64,000 bases of DNA from Nocardioides mangrovi (GTDB lineage: Bacteria > Actinomycetota > Actinomycetes > Propionibacteriales > Nocardioidaceae): assembly GCF_020073815.1 (NCBI RefSeq), contig NZ_JAIQZJ010000009.1, positions 157,395-221,394 of the forward strand, in the 5' to 3' direction. Below the pieces are notes generated by a model. That model saw only the letters and a list, made by a program, of their open reading frames with translations. It was not told where the DNA came from and made no database searches. Both the position numbers and the translations under genes were made by a program. Positions 8,568-23,131 of the stretch are shown piece after piece; the first letter of the stretch is position 1; each line of letters starts with the position of its first letter.

Positions 8568-9520
8568 GCGACCTCGACCAGCACGTCGGGCGGCACCAGC
8601 GGCCCGCCACGGACACGGGCATGCCGGGCTTCGCCGTGATCGGCGCCCAGAAGTCGGCCTCGACCTTCCTCCAGGACCAGATGAGCCTGCACCCGGACAT
8701 CGAGATCCCCGAGGGCGAGGTGCGCTGCTTCGAGGACCCGTTCTTCTCGGCAGGCGACGCCGATCGGCTGCCCGAGCTCTACCACTCGCCCGTCGGCGCC
8801 GCCGTGAGAGGCATCAAGCGCCCCGACTACCTGGGTCGCCCCGAGATCCCGGGCCGCCTCCACGACGCGCTGCCGGACCTGCGGATCCTCGTGGTGCTCC
8901 GCGACCCGGTCGCCCGCGCCGTGTCGAGCTACTACCACTTCGTGCGCCACGGGTTCGTGCCGCTGCTGCCGATCGACCAAGCCGTCGACGCGCTGCTCGC
9001 GGGCACCTGGGACGCCGACTACCCGCGGGCGCCCGAGGTCCTGACGTTCGGACGCTACGGCGAGCACCTCGACCGCTACCTCGGCCTCTTCCCGGCCGAC
9101 CGGATCGCGGTCTTCGAGCAGGTGCAGCTGATCAAGCACCCGCAGGAGACGCTGCGCTCGGCGTTCGAGTTCGTCGGCGTCGACCCCGACTGGCCGCTCC
9201 CCGAGCAGTCGGTGCGGGTCTCCAACCGCGGCGTCTACTCGCCCGCCCGGCTCCGGCTGCTGCGCACGAAGAACCGCACGCGCTTCACCTACAGCGACTC
9301 CATGGACCGCCGCTACCCGCGGCGGATGACCCCCTGGGGGTGGATGTACAACGCCTCGGTCGTCGGCGCGGACCGTCTCGTGCTGAGCCGGCTCGACCCC
9401 GGACGTCCCCCGGAGCTGTCCGAGGAGACCCGGCACGCCCTCGACGACTACTACGCCTCCGACCTCGACGTCCTGCGCGGCCTGCTCCCGACCTGGGGGC
9501 TCGAGCCGTCATGGCTGTGA
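8564..9520 (+). CDS. PAPS-dependent sulfotransferase (second copy, heparan N-sulfotransferase-like)
   Basis: 318-aa sulfotransferase, divergent from the one at 6424. Seen: 5'-PSB loop IGAQKSASTFLQDQM (residues 26-40, Lys30 likely catalytic), 3'-phosphate motif VVLRDPVARAVSSYYHF (Arg113, Ser121), and the late SNRGVYSPARL segment typical of the Sulfotransfer_1 family. ATG overlaps the preceding kinase-like stop. Last gene of the co-directional overlapping operon; 169 nt separate it from the next coding start. Two different sulfotransferases imply sulfation at two positions or on two sugars (inference). Confidence 0.83.
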   Translation: MSDLDQHVGRHQRPATDTGMPGFAVIGAQKSASTFLQDQMSLHPDIEIPEGEVRCFEDPFFSAGDADRLPELYHSPVGAAVRGIKRPDYLGRPEIPGRLHDALPDLRILVVLRDPVARAVSSYYHFVRHGFVPLLPIDQAVDALLAGTWDADYPRAPEVLTFGRYGEHLDRYLGLFPADRIAVFEQVQLIKHPQETLRSAFEFVGVDPDWPLPEQSVRVSNRGVYSPARLRLLRTKNRTRFTYSDSMDRRYPRRMTPWGWMYNASVVGADRLVLSRLDPGRPPELSEETRHALDDYYASDLDVLRGLLPTWGLEPSWL

Positions 9521-9689
9521 ACAGGAGCGGGTCGGGCTGACCGGAGCAGCCGGGTGAGAGCCCAGACCCCAGTGTTTGACCGCTTTTGATGATGAGGGCG
9601 CGTACGACGCGTCGATACGTTCCGCACGTCGACGACGCTTCTCGGACGGCGCCGCAACCCACGCACCACCGTCTCTCCAGGGGATCCCC
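9521..9689 (+). promoter_or_regulatory. Intergenic leader with candidate promoter for the adhesin-like gene
   Basis: 169-nt gap at the end of the polysaccharide operon. It contains a TTGACC hexamer in the context GTTTGACCGCTTTTGATG, a possible -35 element, but no convincing -10 partner. An AGGGGA Shine-Dalgarno sequence sits about 6 nt before ATG 9690, which decides that start. Confidence 0.35.
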
Positions 9690-12600
9690 ATGCACGTCCC
9701 ACGTCGTCTCGCCGTCCTCCTCGCCCTCCTGCTGGCCGCGGTCCTGCTCCCGGCTCTCACGGGCGGGGTCAAGGCCACCGCCGCCGATGCGCCGCGCCTC
9801 GGCGCGACCGCCGAGACCGCGGCCGGCTCGTGCTGGGAGATCAAGCAGGCGCAGGCGTCCTCGACCGACGGTGCCTACTGGCTGCTGACCCCGGCGATGG
9901 CCGAGCCGCAGCAGTTCTACTGCGACATGACCACCGACGGCGGCGGGTGGGTGCTCGTCGGACAGGGTCGCGAGGGCTGGACCATCGACTACGACGGCAA
10001 GGGCGACGCGTCGGCGCTGCTGACGCCGAGCACGCTCCCGCTCACCACCACCGTCCAGCTGCCCAGCGGCACGGTCCGCGCGCTGATGGGCGGTGCCCGG
10101 GTCGACGCGCTCGCCGACGGCGTGCGCATCCGGCGCGCTGCCAACGCGACCGGGAGCAGCTGGCAGGAGGTGCGGGTCAAGTACTCCAAGTGGCCGCAGT
10201 GGACCTGGACCTTCGGCGCCGAGAACCCGGTCGCCAGCTGGACGATCGGCTCCAGCTCCGGCACGGGTGGCACGTCGGCGTCCTTCGGCTCCGGCAACGG
10301 CACCAGCCTCGTCTACAACACGACCGTCCAGGCGAACACCTACAAGCGTGGCTTCGGCTACGGGTCCTCGACCGCCGGCACCGCCAGCGACACGACGTAC
10401 CTCTGGTCGGCGACCAACGCGGGCTACGCCCTGCCCGAGGCGCAGGTCTGGATCCGCCCGAAGGTGCTCTCCAACTCCGGCTTCACCGCGATCCCCGACG
10501 GCGGCCTGTCGGGCTACGCCCAGCAGAGCCTGCCGAGCTCGAAGGCCCTCGCCTCGCCGTGGGGCGTCTCCGGGCTGGCTGCCGACAGCAGCACCGAGGG
10601 CAACGTCGAGGTGCAGGCGTTCACCCAGTCCGGCAACACCATGTTCGTCGGCGGCAACTTCCAGTACGTCCAGCAGGACGCCGCCGGCACCGGCCAGGTC
10701 AACCAGCCGTTCCTCGCCGCCTTCGACGTGAGCACGGGCCAGTGGATCTCGACCTTCCGGCCCACCCTCAACCAGCAGGTCCACGACCTGGCCACGCTCC
10801 CGAACGGCGACGTCGTCGCCGGCGGCGAGTTCACCCAGGTCAACGGGCAGGCGGTGACGGGCCTCGTCGCGCTCAACCCCAGCACCGGCGCGATCGACAC
10901 CTCCTGGAACGTCACCGTGCAGGACCGCCTGGCCAACGACACGTTCCGCGTCAACGGGCTCGACGTCGCCGACGGCTACCTCTACGTCGCCGGCGCGGTC
11001 ACCCACTTCGCGGGGGGCAGCAAGCCCAACGCGTTCATCTACTCCCGCGGCCTGGCCCGCGTGTCGACGACCGACGGCACGCCCGACTCGACCTGGAAGC
11101 CGACCCTCAACGGCACCGCCACCGACGTCTCGATCTCGCCCGACAACGCCACGGCGTACGTCAGCGGCTACTTCACGACCTCGAACGGCGTCGCCTCCCT
11201 CAAGGCCGCCGCGCTGTCGACGGCGGCCGGGGCGACCGCGCGGGCCTGGAGCCCGTCGTGGAGCAACAGCAACAACAACTACCAGCGCACCGTCGACGCG
11301 GTCGGCAGCAAGGTGTGGGTCGGCGGCTCGGAGCACTCGCTCTTCCAGTTCGACCCCACGACGCTGAACCGCACGATGGGCGACATCGCCAAGCCGCACG
11401 GTGACATCCAGGCCATCGGCCACCTCGGCAACGCGGTCTTCGCCGGCTGCCACTGCGACGACTGGGAGTACGCCAACGCCTACACCTGGTCGAACCTCGG
11501 CTCGACGTGGACCGGCGCCAACGCCCTGCGCTGGCTGGGCGCCTGGGACGCGACCACGGGCGAGCGGCTCCCGTCGTTCACGCCCAACCTCGAGATGCGC
11601 CAGGGCACCGGCATCTGGGCGATCCAGCCCGACAGCACGGGCGTCCTCTGGGCCGGGGGCGACGTCGTCGCCGCCGCCACGAACTCGCAGGCGGCGGCCT
11701 TCGCAGGCGGCTTCGTCCGCTTCCCGCAGAACGACTCGACGGCGCCCACCCAGCCGTCCAACCTGACACTGACCAGCTCGACGTCGTCGACCGCCACGCT
11801 GTCGTGGTCCGGGTCGTCCGACGCCGGCGGCGGCGTCCGGTACGTCGTGCTGCGCGACGACCGGCCGATCGCCGCGACCACCGGCAACCTCACCTCGATC
11901 ACCGTGCCGCTCGGGGGCTCCAACCGCTTCTTCGTCCGCGCGATCGACAAGGCGGGCAACTACTCGGCGACCACGTCGGTGCTCGCCGTGGCCGGGGCCC
12001 ACCTGCCCCCGACCGCGTCGTTCACGAACACGACGTCCTACTCCACCGTCCAGGTCGACGGCTCCGCGTCGACGGCCACGGACGGGACGATCACCGACTA
12101 CCTCTGGGACTTCGGTGACAGCTCGGGTGCTCGCGGCGCGATCGCCGAGCACACGTACGCCGCGGCCGGGACCTACATCGTCAAGCTGACGGTCACCGAC
12201 TCGACCGGCGCGACCGGCACGACCTCGCAGACGGTCACCGTCGCGAGCGCGGCCGCGCCCTCGCCGACCGATCCCTACGGCAAGCTCGTCTACTCGCTGT
12301 CCCCGTCGGTCTACTACCGGCTCGGCGAGACCAGCGGGAGCACCGCCAAGGACTCCGGCCCCGAGGGCCGCACCGGCACCTACGTCGGCAACGTCACGAA
12401 GGGCGTGGCCGGCGTGCTCGCCGGCTCGACCGACACCGCCGTGAGCACCACCAACGCGACCGGGTTCGTGACGTCGCCGAAGCTGACAGCCGCCCCGTCG
12501 ACCTTCTCGCTGGCGGTGTGGTTCAAGTCGACCTCGACCTCGGGTGGTCGCCTGATCGGCTACAGCAGCTCCAACACCGGCTCGTCGAGCAACTACGACC

Positions 12601-13736
12601 GGCATCTCTTCCTGCGCAACGACGGGACCGTCGTCTTCGGCGCCTACACCGGCGTCGAGAACCGGGTCACGAGCACCACCGCCATCAACAACGGGCAGTG
12701 GCACCTGGCCGTCGGCACCCTCTCGCCGACCGACGGGATGAAGCTCTACATCGACGGTGCGCTGGCCGGTACCAACCCCAACACCTCGGCCCAGAACTTC
12801 GTCGGCTACTGGCGCGTGGGCGGCGACAACGTCTGGTCGGGCGCCAGCACCGGCAACCTCACCGGGACGCTCGACGAGGCCGCCGTCTTCCCGACGGTCC
12901 TCACCGCCGCCCAGGTGGCCTCGCTCTACTCGACCCGCTCGACGGTGGCGCCGGCGAACGCCGCTCCGACGGCCGCCTTCAGCTCGTCGGTCTCCAACCT
13001 GACCGCCCAGCTCGACGGCTCGGGCTCGACCGACAGCGACGGCCAGGTGAAGACCTGGAGCTGGGACTTCGGCGACGGCACCACGGGCTCGGGCCAGCTG
13101 GTCAACCACACCTACACCCAGGCAAAGACCTACACGGTGAAGCTGACCGTCACCGACGACGGCGGCGCGACCTCGACGATCTCGCACGACATCACGACGA
13201 CCTCACCGCCGGTCGACAGCACGGTGATCGCCAGCAAGTCGGTCTGGAGCTACAAGTACGACGCGACCGCGCCGCCGACCGACTGGGCGGCGAAGGACTT
13301 CGACGCCTCCGCGTGGAGCACCGGCGCCGGTGTCCTGGGCTTCGGCTCCACCCCGCTCGGCACCAACCTCGACACCTTCGCCACGACCTCCGACCGACCG
13401 CTCGCGGCCTACTTCCGTCGTGACTTCCAGGTGTCGGACCGCACCAAGGTCACCAGGCTCGTGCTCACGACGGTCGCCGACGACGGGGTCGTGGTCTACG
13501 TCAACGGCACCGAGGTCGGCCGCTCGAACATGCCGACCGGCACGGTCACGAACAAGACGTACGCGTCCTCGGCCCGGCGCACGTCGGTGGCCAACAGCGC
13601 ACCGTTCGTCATCGAGGTCCCGACGAGCCTGCTCGTCGACGGCCGCAACGTGGTGGCGGCCGAGACCCACCTCAACTACCGGGGCACCGCGGATGCCAGC
13701 TTCGACCTCTCGGCGGTGCTGACCGCTTCCCCCTGA
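9690..13736 (+). CDS. Large secreted mosaic protein: fibrinogen-like, beta-propeller, FN3, PKD, LamG, PKD
   Basis: 1348-aa extracellular multidomain protein, probably an adhesin or glycan-binding surface protein. Domain order by rough residue: signal peptide 1-34 (RRLAVLLALLLAAVLLPAL); fibrinogen-C-like 46-255 (SCWEIKQ, QFYCDMTTDGGGWVLVG); beta-propeller with LxVGGxF blades 300-677; fibronectin III 684-767; PKD 771-854 (DYLWDFGDSSG, HTYAAAGTY); laminin-G-like 861-1084 (YYRLGETSG, LDEAAVFPTVLTAAQVASLY); PKD 1089-1172 (WSWDFGDGTTGS); beta-sandwich C-terminal domain 1174-1348 with VVYVNGTEVGRSNMP. No sortase motif or C-terminal anchor. ATG 9690 is preferred over an in-frame upstream ATG (9576) because it has an SD and begins the signal peptide. 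The propeller repeats match those of the small protein at 5267, linking it to the polysaccharide operon. Confidence 0.8.
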   Translation: MHVPRRLAVLLALLLAAVLLPALTGGVKATAADAPRLGATAETAAGSCWEIKQAQASSTDGAYWLLTPAMAEPQQFYCDMTTDGGGWVLVGQGREGWTIDYDGKGDASALLTPSTLPLTTTVQLPSGTVRALMGGARVDALADGVRIRRAANATGSSWQEVRVKYSKWPQWTWTFGAENPVASWTIGSSSGTGGTSASFGSGNGTSLVYNTTVQANTYKRGFGYGSSTAGTASDTTYLWSATNAGYALPEAQVWIRPKVLSNSGFTAIPDGGLSGYAQQSLPSSKALASPWGVSGLAADSSTEGNVEVQAFTQSGNTMFVGGNFQYVQQDAAGTGQVNQPFLAAFDVSTGQWISTFRPTLNQQVHDLATLPNGDVVAGGEFTQVNGQAVTGLVALNPSTGAIDTSWNVTVQDRLANDTFRVNGLDVADGYLYVAGAVTHFAGGSKPNAFIYSRGLARVSTTDGTPDSTWKPTLNGTATDVSISPDNATAYVSGYFTTSNGVASLKAAALSTAAGATARAWSPSWSNSNNNYQRTVDAVGSKVWVGGSEHSLFQFDPTTLNRTMGDIAKPHGDIQAIGHLGNAVFAGCHCDDWEYANAYTWSNLGSTWTGANALRWLGAWDATTGERLPSFTPNLEMRQGTGIWAIQPDSTGVLWAGGDVVAAATNSQAAAFAGGFVRFPQNDSTAPTQPSNLTLTSSTSSTATLSWSGSSDAGGGVRYVVLRDDRPIAATTGNLTSITVPLGGSNRFFVRAIDKAGNYSATTSVLAVAGAHLPPTASFTNTTSYSTVQVDGSASTATDGTITDYLWDFGDSSGARGAIAEHTYAAAGTYIVKLTVTDSTGATGTTSQTVTVASAAAPSPTDPYGKLVYSLSPSVYYRLGETSGSTAKDSGPEGRTGTYVGNVTKGVAGVLAGSTDTAVSTTNATGFVTSPKLTAAPSTFSLAVWFKSTSTSGGRLIGYSSSNTGSSSNYDRHLFLRNDGTVVFGAYTGVENRVTSTTAINNGQWHLAVGTLSPTDGMKLYIDGALAGTNPNTSAQNFVGYWRVGGDNVWSGASTGNLTGTLDEAAVFPTVLTAAQVASLYSTRSTVAPANAAPTAAFSSSVSNLTAQLDGSGSTDSDGQVKTWSWDFGDGTTGSGQLVNHTYTQAKTYTVKLTVTDDGGATSTISHDITTTSPPVDSTVIASKSVWSYKYDATAPPTDWAAKDFDASAWSTGAGVLGFGSTPLGTNLDTFATTSDRPLAAYFRRDFQVSDRTKVTRLVLTTVADDGVVVYVNGTEVGRSNMPTGTVTNKTYASSARRTSVANSAPFVIEVPTSLLVDGRNVVAAETHLNYRGTADASFDLSAVLTASP

Positions 13737-13908
13737 CTCACCCTTTCGGGGGATATTCGTCCTGATACGTGTGACTCCGTGCACAGGTGGGTAGACATGC
13801 TGTGACAGGGGGATCGACTCGGCGTGACCCATCCGCACTCCGGTGCGCCCGTGGCACCCATGGGGATGTCGTGCCCGGTCGCGCCTGCTCACCGTTCGGG
13901 GGAACGGC

Positions 13909-14592
13909 GTGTCACAGTCACGCATCACGATCATGGACCGTCACGGACTCTTCGTGGAGGTCGTCGGCCACGTACTCGAACGCCGGGGCTATCGCGCCCG
14001 GGCGATCGCGGTCGGGGCCAGGAGCGCAGCGGCGCAGGTGCGCCGCGTGGAGGAGACCCGACCCGACGTCGTCGTGCTCGGCGTCGACTTCGGGATCGGC
14101 AGTGAGGACGGCGACGCGGTCCTCAGCGAGCTCGTCGACCGCGGCCATCCGGTGATCGCCGTCATCGACGGCGACGACCCGGTCGAGCAGGGCGCCGCGT
14201 TCGCGGCCGGCGCCCACGCCGTGGTGTCGAAGTCGCGGCCGCTGGCCGACCTGCTGGAGGTCGTCGACGCCGCCGCCGCCGAGGAGCCCGAGCAGCTGTC
14301 CTGCTCGGAGCGCGCGCGGCTGGTCGCGATCTACCGGGACGCGCGCGACCGGCACCACGCCGCCCACCGCCGGTTCGCGAGCCTGTCCCGCAAGGAGCAG
14401 GAGATCCTGCGGCAGCTGATGGCCGGCCGCACGGTCCGCGAGATCGCCTCTCGGTCGGTGGTCTCCGAGCACACCGTGCGCACCCAGGTGAAGTCGCTGC
14501 TCGGCAAGCTCGACGTCAGCAGCCAGATCCAGGCGGTCGCCCTCGCGCGGCGCAGCGGCTGGGGAGCGTCCCCCCGCCACCGGGCGGGCTAG
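13909..14592 (+). CDS. LuxR-type transcription regulator with atypical receiver domain
   Basis: 227-aa regulator: receiver-like fold (about 5-120) and C-terminal GerE/LuxR helix-turn-helix (about 155-220; FASLSRKEQEILRQLMAGR, VVSEHTVRTQVKSLLGKL). In the receiver the usual phospho-acceptor position reads PDVVVLGVDF, so the expected Asp is Gly58 (an Asp lies two residues later), and the conserved Thr/Ser after beta4 is Asp (IAVIDGDD), while the Lys (VVSKSRPL, Lys108) is kept. This suggests phosphorylation-independent control. GTG start chosen for the GGGGGAA SD about 6 nt upstream. No kinase is adjacent; it may control the surrounding surface genes (inference). Confidence 0.75.
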   Translation: MSQSRITIMDRHGLFVEVVGHVLERRGYRARAIAVGARSAAAQVRRVEETRPDVVVLGVDFGIGSEDGDAVLSELVDRGHPVIAVIDGDDPVEQGAAFAAGAHAVVSKSRPLADLLEVVDAAAAEEPEQLSCSERARLVAIYRDARDRHHAAHRRFASLSRKEQEILRQLMAGRTVREIASRSVVSEHTVRTQVKSLLGKLDVSSQIQAVALARRSGWGASPRHRAG

Positions 14593-14615
14593 CGGGGGCG
14601 TGTCCCGAGTCGGGG

Positions 14616-15482
14616 TCAGGCGCCGTCGATCTCCAGGAACGGCCGGGCCAGGTCGCCGTTCAGCTGGTCGGTCGCCGACTTGATCACCTCTCCGGTCTGC
14701 GAGACCTTGCCGCCCACCGACAGCGGGATGCTGGGCTCGACCGGTGTGACGTCACCGGTCGGCCCGACGCCGATCCGGGTCGTGCGGTCGTTGGGGTCGT
14801 CGAGGGGCCACGAGGTCACCGTCACCTCGGCGCCGTCCCGGCGGCACTCCATGTGGTACCAGATACCCGGGATGACGGCGGTGGACGAGCGGATCGTCAC
14901 GATCCCGTCGACCCCCTGGACGACGCACGCGGGTCGGCCGAGGTCGAGCTCCGCCTTGTAGAGCGTCGGCTCGCTGTAGATCCCTCGCTGGACGAGGTTG
15001 TCGCCGTTGTCCTCCGTGCGGCCCTCCGAGCGGGCGTCGATCTTGAAGTCGGTGCCCCACGTGAAGGCCGCCGTGCCGGGGTTGAGCTCGTCGTCGTCCC
15101 CCTTGTTGGTCACCACCACCACCGCGCGTGGGTAGGTCCCGGTCGCGCGGTACGGCGGGAAGGCGATCGCGCGTGCGCCGTCCGGTCCCGCGGACGCGGC
15201 GACCGAGCCGCCGTCCAGCGCGGCCACCCGGACCTCGACCGCCGCGGTGCCCGCCTGCGCAGGCCGGCCGTGGTCGTCCTCGAGCAGGACGGTCCGGCCG
15301 GTGTGCGGCCTCGCGCTGGGCGACGCCGTCACCGGGGTCGAGGCGGCGTGCGTGTCCTCGTCGTCGCTGAGGTCGCAGCCGGCCAGCAGCAGGACGGCCA
15401 CGGAGAGGCCGGCGAGCGTCGGCACGCCCACCGCCCGGCGTGCGCGCGTGCGCGCACGGCTGAGACCAGTTCCCCCGATCAT
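14616..15482 (-). CDS. Lipoprotein, probable LamG/concanavalin-like fold
   Basis: 288-aa exported lipoprotein: positively charged N-terminus, hydrophobic stretch and lipobox LLLAGC at about residues 31-37. The mature part (PAQAGTAAVEVRV... WYHMECRRDGAEVTVTSW) has the beta-strand pattern of polysaccharide-binding laminin-G-like domains, similar in type to domains in the 1348-aa protein, but I cannot name a family. Converges on the LuxR-type gene (24 nt apart). Likely attached to the outer face of the membrane and linked by context to the surface glycan system. Confidence 0.6.
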   Translation of the reverse strand: MIGGTGLSRARTRARRAVGVPTLAGLSVAVLLLAGCDLSDDEDTHAASTPVTASPSARPHTGRTVLLEDDHGRPAQAGTAAVEVRVAALDGGSVAASAGPDGARAIAFPPYRATGTYPRAVVVVTNKGDDDELNPGTAAFTWGTDFKIDARSEGRTEDNGDNLVQRGIYSEPTLYKAELDLGRPACVVQGVDGIVTIRSSTAVIPGIWYHMECRRDGAEVTVTSWPLDDPNDRTTRIGVGPTGDVTPVEPSIPLSVGGKVSQTGEVIKSATDQLNGDLARPFLEIDGA

Positions 15483-15594
15483 GAGGCGACCGTAGTGACG
15501 GCTCCCGCGCCGTGGCCGGGACCCCGCCCCATATACCGCTTCTAGGGCATGCCGCGCGTCCGAGCGTCGTGCGACCGTCTCAACACGAGGAGAA

Positions 15595-15625
15595 CCGCGG
15601 CCCGGCAGGGTGCGCCGGGCCGCGG
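15595..15625 (-). terminator. Rho-independent-like terminator of the glycosidase operon
   Basis: Perfect 12-bp G/C inverted repeat (15595-15606 with 15614-15625) around a 7-nt loop, starting about 30 nt after the stop of the - strand gene ending at 15654. There is no long T run, as is usual in actinobacteria. Confidence 0.6.
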
Positions 15626-15653
15626 CTCCTTCCTCCCTCGGTAGAGGAACGAC

Positions 15654-17650
<1,997 letters not shown>

Positions 17651-17654
<4 letters not shown>

Positions 17655-18652
17655 CGCATCGCCTTTCGCCAGACGCGGATCTCCGGGTTCTCCCGGAGCT
17701 CGAAGTCGCCGTTGCGGGTCGACTGGTAGTAGGTCACGAACACGGCGTGGTGCTGGCGGGCGTAGGTGTGCACCTTGTCGAGCCAGCGCGCCCGGCCGGA
17801 GCCGTCGGTGTCGCCGGGGACCCGGACCGACCCGGTCTCCGCGATCGCGAACGGGCGATGGGACTTCTTCGACGCCCGGACGACCGGGGAGAAGAGGTGG
17901 CGCGGCGCGACGTACTCACGCGCGTCGCCGAGCGCACCGTTGTAGGGGTCCCAGGCGTAGACGGAGACGAAGCGGCGTCCGGGGTCGACCTGCTGCCACG
18001 TCGGCGTGGCGGCGCTGTTGGCGGTCCAGCCCATGAGGACCAGCGTCGGGTAGAGGTTGTCGCGGCAGAAGGAGCCCGCGATCCGGGCGACGTGCCGCCA
18101 GGCGCGGACGTACTGCCGCTCGGTGAACTGGCCGGCGCGGATCTCGTCCTCGGGCTCGTGCCAGTAGTTCCAGAAGATGGGGGTACGGCGCGGCGCGGTG
18201 CGGAAGTACTGCCGGAGGTCGCGGTCGTAGCGGCCGCTGAGCACGTCCTGCGGCGTGACCCGGATCGAGGTGACGACCCACCGGCTGCCGTACCACCGCT
18301 TCTTCTCCGACCACGGGGTGCGGGTCGGCATCGTGTCGTCCCAGGTGCGGACGACCGGCACCCGGGTGCCGAAGCGTCGCTCCTCGGTGGTGAGGTCGTC
18401 CTTCATGGAGCCGCCGCCGTTGCTGCCGAGGCTGACGCCGAAGCGGGTGGCGGTGCGGTGCCAGCGCGGCGCGATCGGGCAGCCGGCGGCCCGGTCGGCG
18501 GTGCGGCCGGAGGTGCGGCTGGAGGTGGGGTCGGAGGTGCGGTCGGTGACCGCTCGGGTCGGGCTGGGCGCCGAGGCCGCGTGGCCCCCGGAGGTGAGTC
18601 CGAGGAGACCGACCGGCAACAGGGCAGCCAGGAGCAGGGCGGTGGTGCGCAT
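17651..18652 (-). CDS. Secreted GH26-like glycoside hydrolase (mannanase-type barrel)
   Basis: 333-aa exported protein: signal peptide 1-24 (TTALLLAALLPVGLLGL), a Ser/Thr/Arg-rich spacer, then a barrel domain starting near FGVSLGSNGGGS. Catalytic-looking motifs are FWNYWHEPEDE (acid/base Glu) and FAIAETGS (nucleophile Glu), in the spacing of GH26-type enzymes. ATG 18652 chosen because it begins the signal peptide and has AAAGGA upstream; longer in-frame starts lack a signal sequence. First gene of a two-gene - strand operon (stop overlaps the next start), divergent from mfd. Substrate unknown; beta-mannan is the family norm. Confidence 0.65.
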
Positions 18653-18949
18653 GCTGGAGGAGTCCTTTCGGGGGTATCGACCGACAGCGGACCCCCGAAC
18701 GCTCATCGGCCTGGCAAACTCAGGGCGTTTATGCGCCATCGGCCGGGTCGCAAACCTGATTTCGGACGGAACTGAGACACCCAGGCACGGTTTTCCCCAG
18801 TTTTGACGAGGTTGGGCGCGGTTCGGGGTGTTATCTGGACGCGGCGCCCGGGCCGGGGTGTCGGCGGGCGTCCGTAGACTGGCCGACCTCACCCCCCGTC
18901 ACCTGTTGACCGGGGGCGTTCGTGCTGTCCAGACCCCTCGGAGCCACCC
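18653..18949. promoter_or_regulatory. Divergent intergenic region between the glycosidase operon and mfd
   Basis: 297 nt without a supported gene. On the + strand a TAGACT hexamer at 18875-18880 fits an actinobacterial -10 for mfd, giving a ~65-nt leader; no clear -35. It includes an A/T-richer island (18716-18810) that probably carries the promoter for the - strand operon. No riboswitch-like structure recognised. Confidence 0.35.
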
Positions 18950-22488
<3,539 letters not shown>

Positions 22489-22492
<4 letters not shown>

Positions 22493-23121
22493 CGCGCGTA
22501 CCCGCATCGATCGGCCTCGCCGTGGCCGCCCTCGTGCTGCTGACCGGCTGCGGCTCGGTGCCCGACTTCAGCCCGGGCGTCGCCGCCCGGGTCGGGGACC
22601 AGACCGTGTCCGACGCGCAGGTGCGCGACGTCGCGTCCGTCTACTGCCCCGCGGTCGCGCCGCAGCTCCAGGGGCAGCCGGTGCCGCTCAGCCAGGTCAA
22701 CGCGCGCGTCGCCGGCAGTCTGACCCTCCGGTCGGCGGCCGAGCAGTTCGCCGACGACGAGGGCGTGACCGCCGATGCGTCGTACCAGAAGACGATCGAC
22801 CAGGCCGACAAGGGCGGGCAGTTCAAGGGCCTGACCGACGACCAGAAGGACGCCGTGATCGAGGTCGGCGGGGCCGAGCTCTACGCCGCCGCGGTCGCGA
22901 AGTCGGTCGGCTCGGACGGCGAGAAGCTCTTCGACCAGTGGCTCACCGACCACGACGTCGAGATCAACCCGCGCTACGGCGTCGCGCTCGGCGACGGCAA
23001 GGCCTCGCTCACCGACACCAGCCTGTCCTACGCGGTCAGCGACACCGCGACCAAGGCCGGCGCCGACAGCCCCGACGCCACCTACGTCGGGGCCCTGCCG
23101 GCGACACAGCGCTGCGGCTGA
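22489..23121 (+). CDS. SurA-N-like lipoprotein
   Basis: 210-aa predicted lipoprotein: short hydrophobic signal with lipobox LLTGCG (about residues 15-20). The mature part has the helical pattern of the SurA N-terminal chaperone domain (VAARVGDQTVSDAQVRDVASVYC), with no parvulin PPIase domain. The fixed position between mfd and mazG is common in actinobacteria. GTG start overlaps the mfd stop (GTGA). Probable role in folding exported proteins, by family only. Confidence 0.65.
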
Positions 23122-23131
23122 TCCGCGACCG

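Noticed and set aside
9285..13187. 1300-aa open frame on the - strand opposite the mosaic protein
   Set aside because: Gly/Arg/Val/Asp-rich with no domains; mirror of real coding on the other strand.
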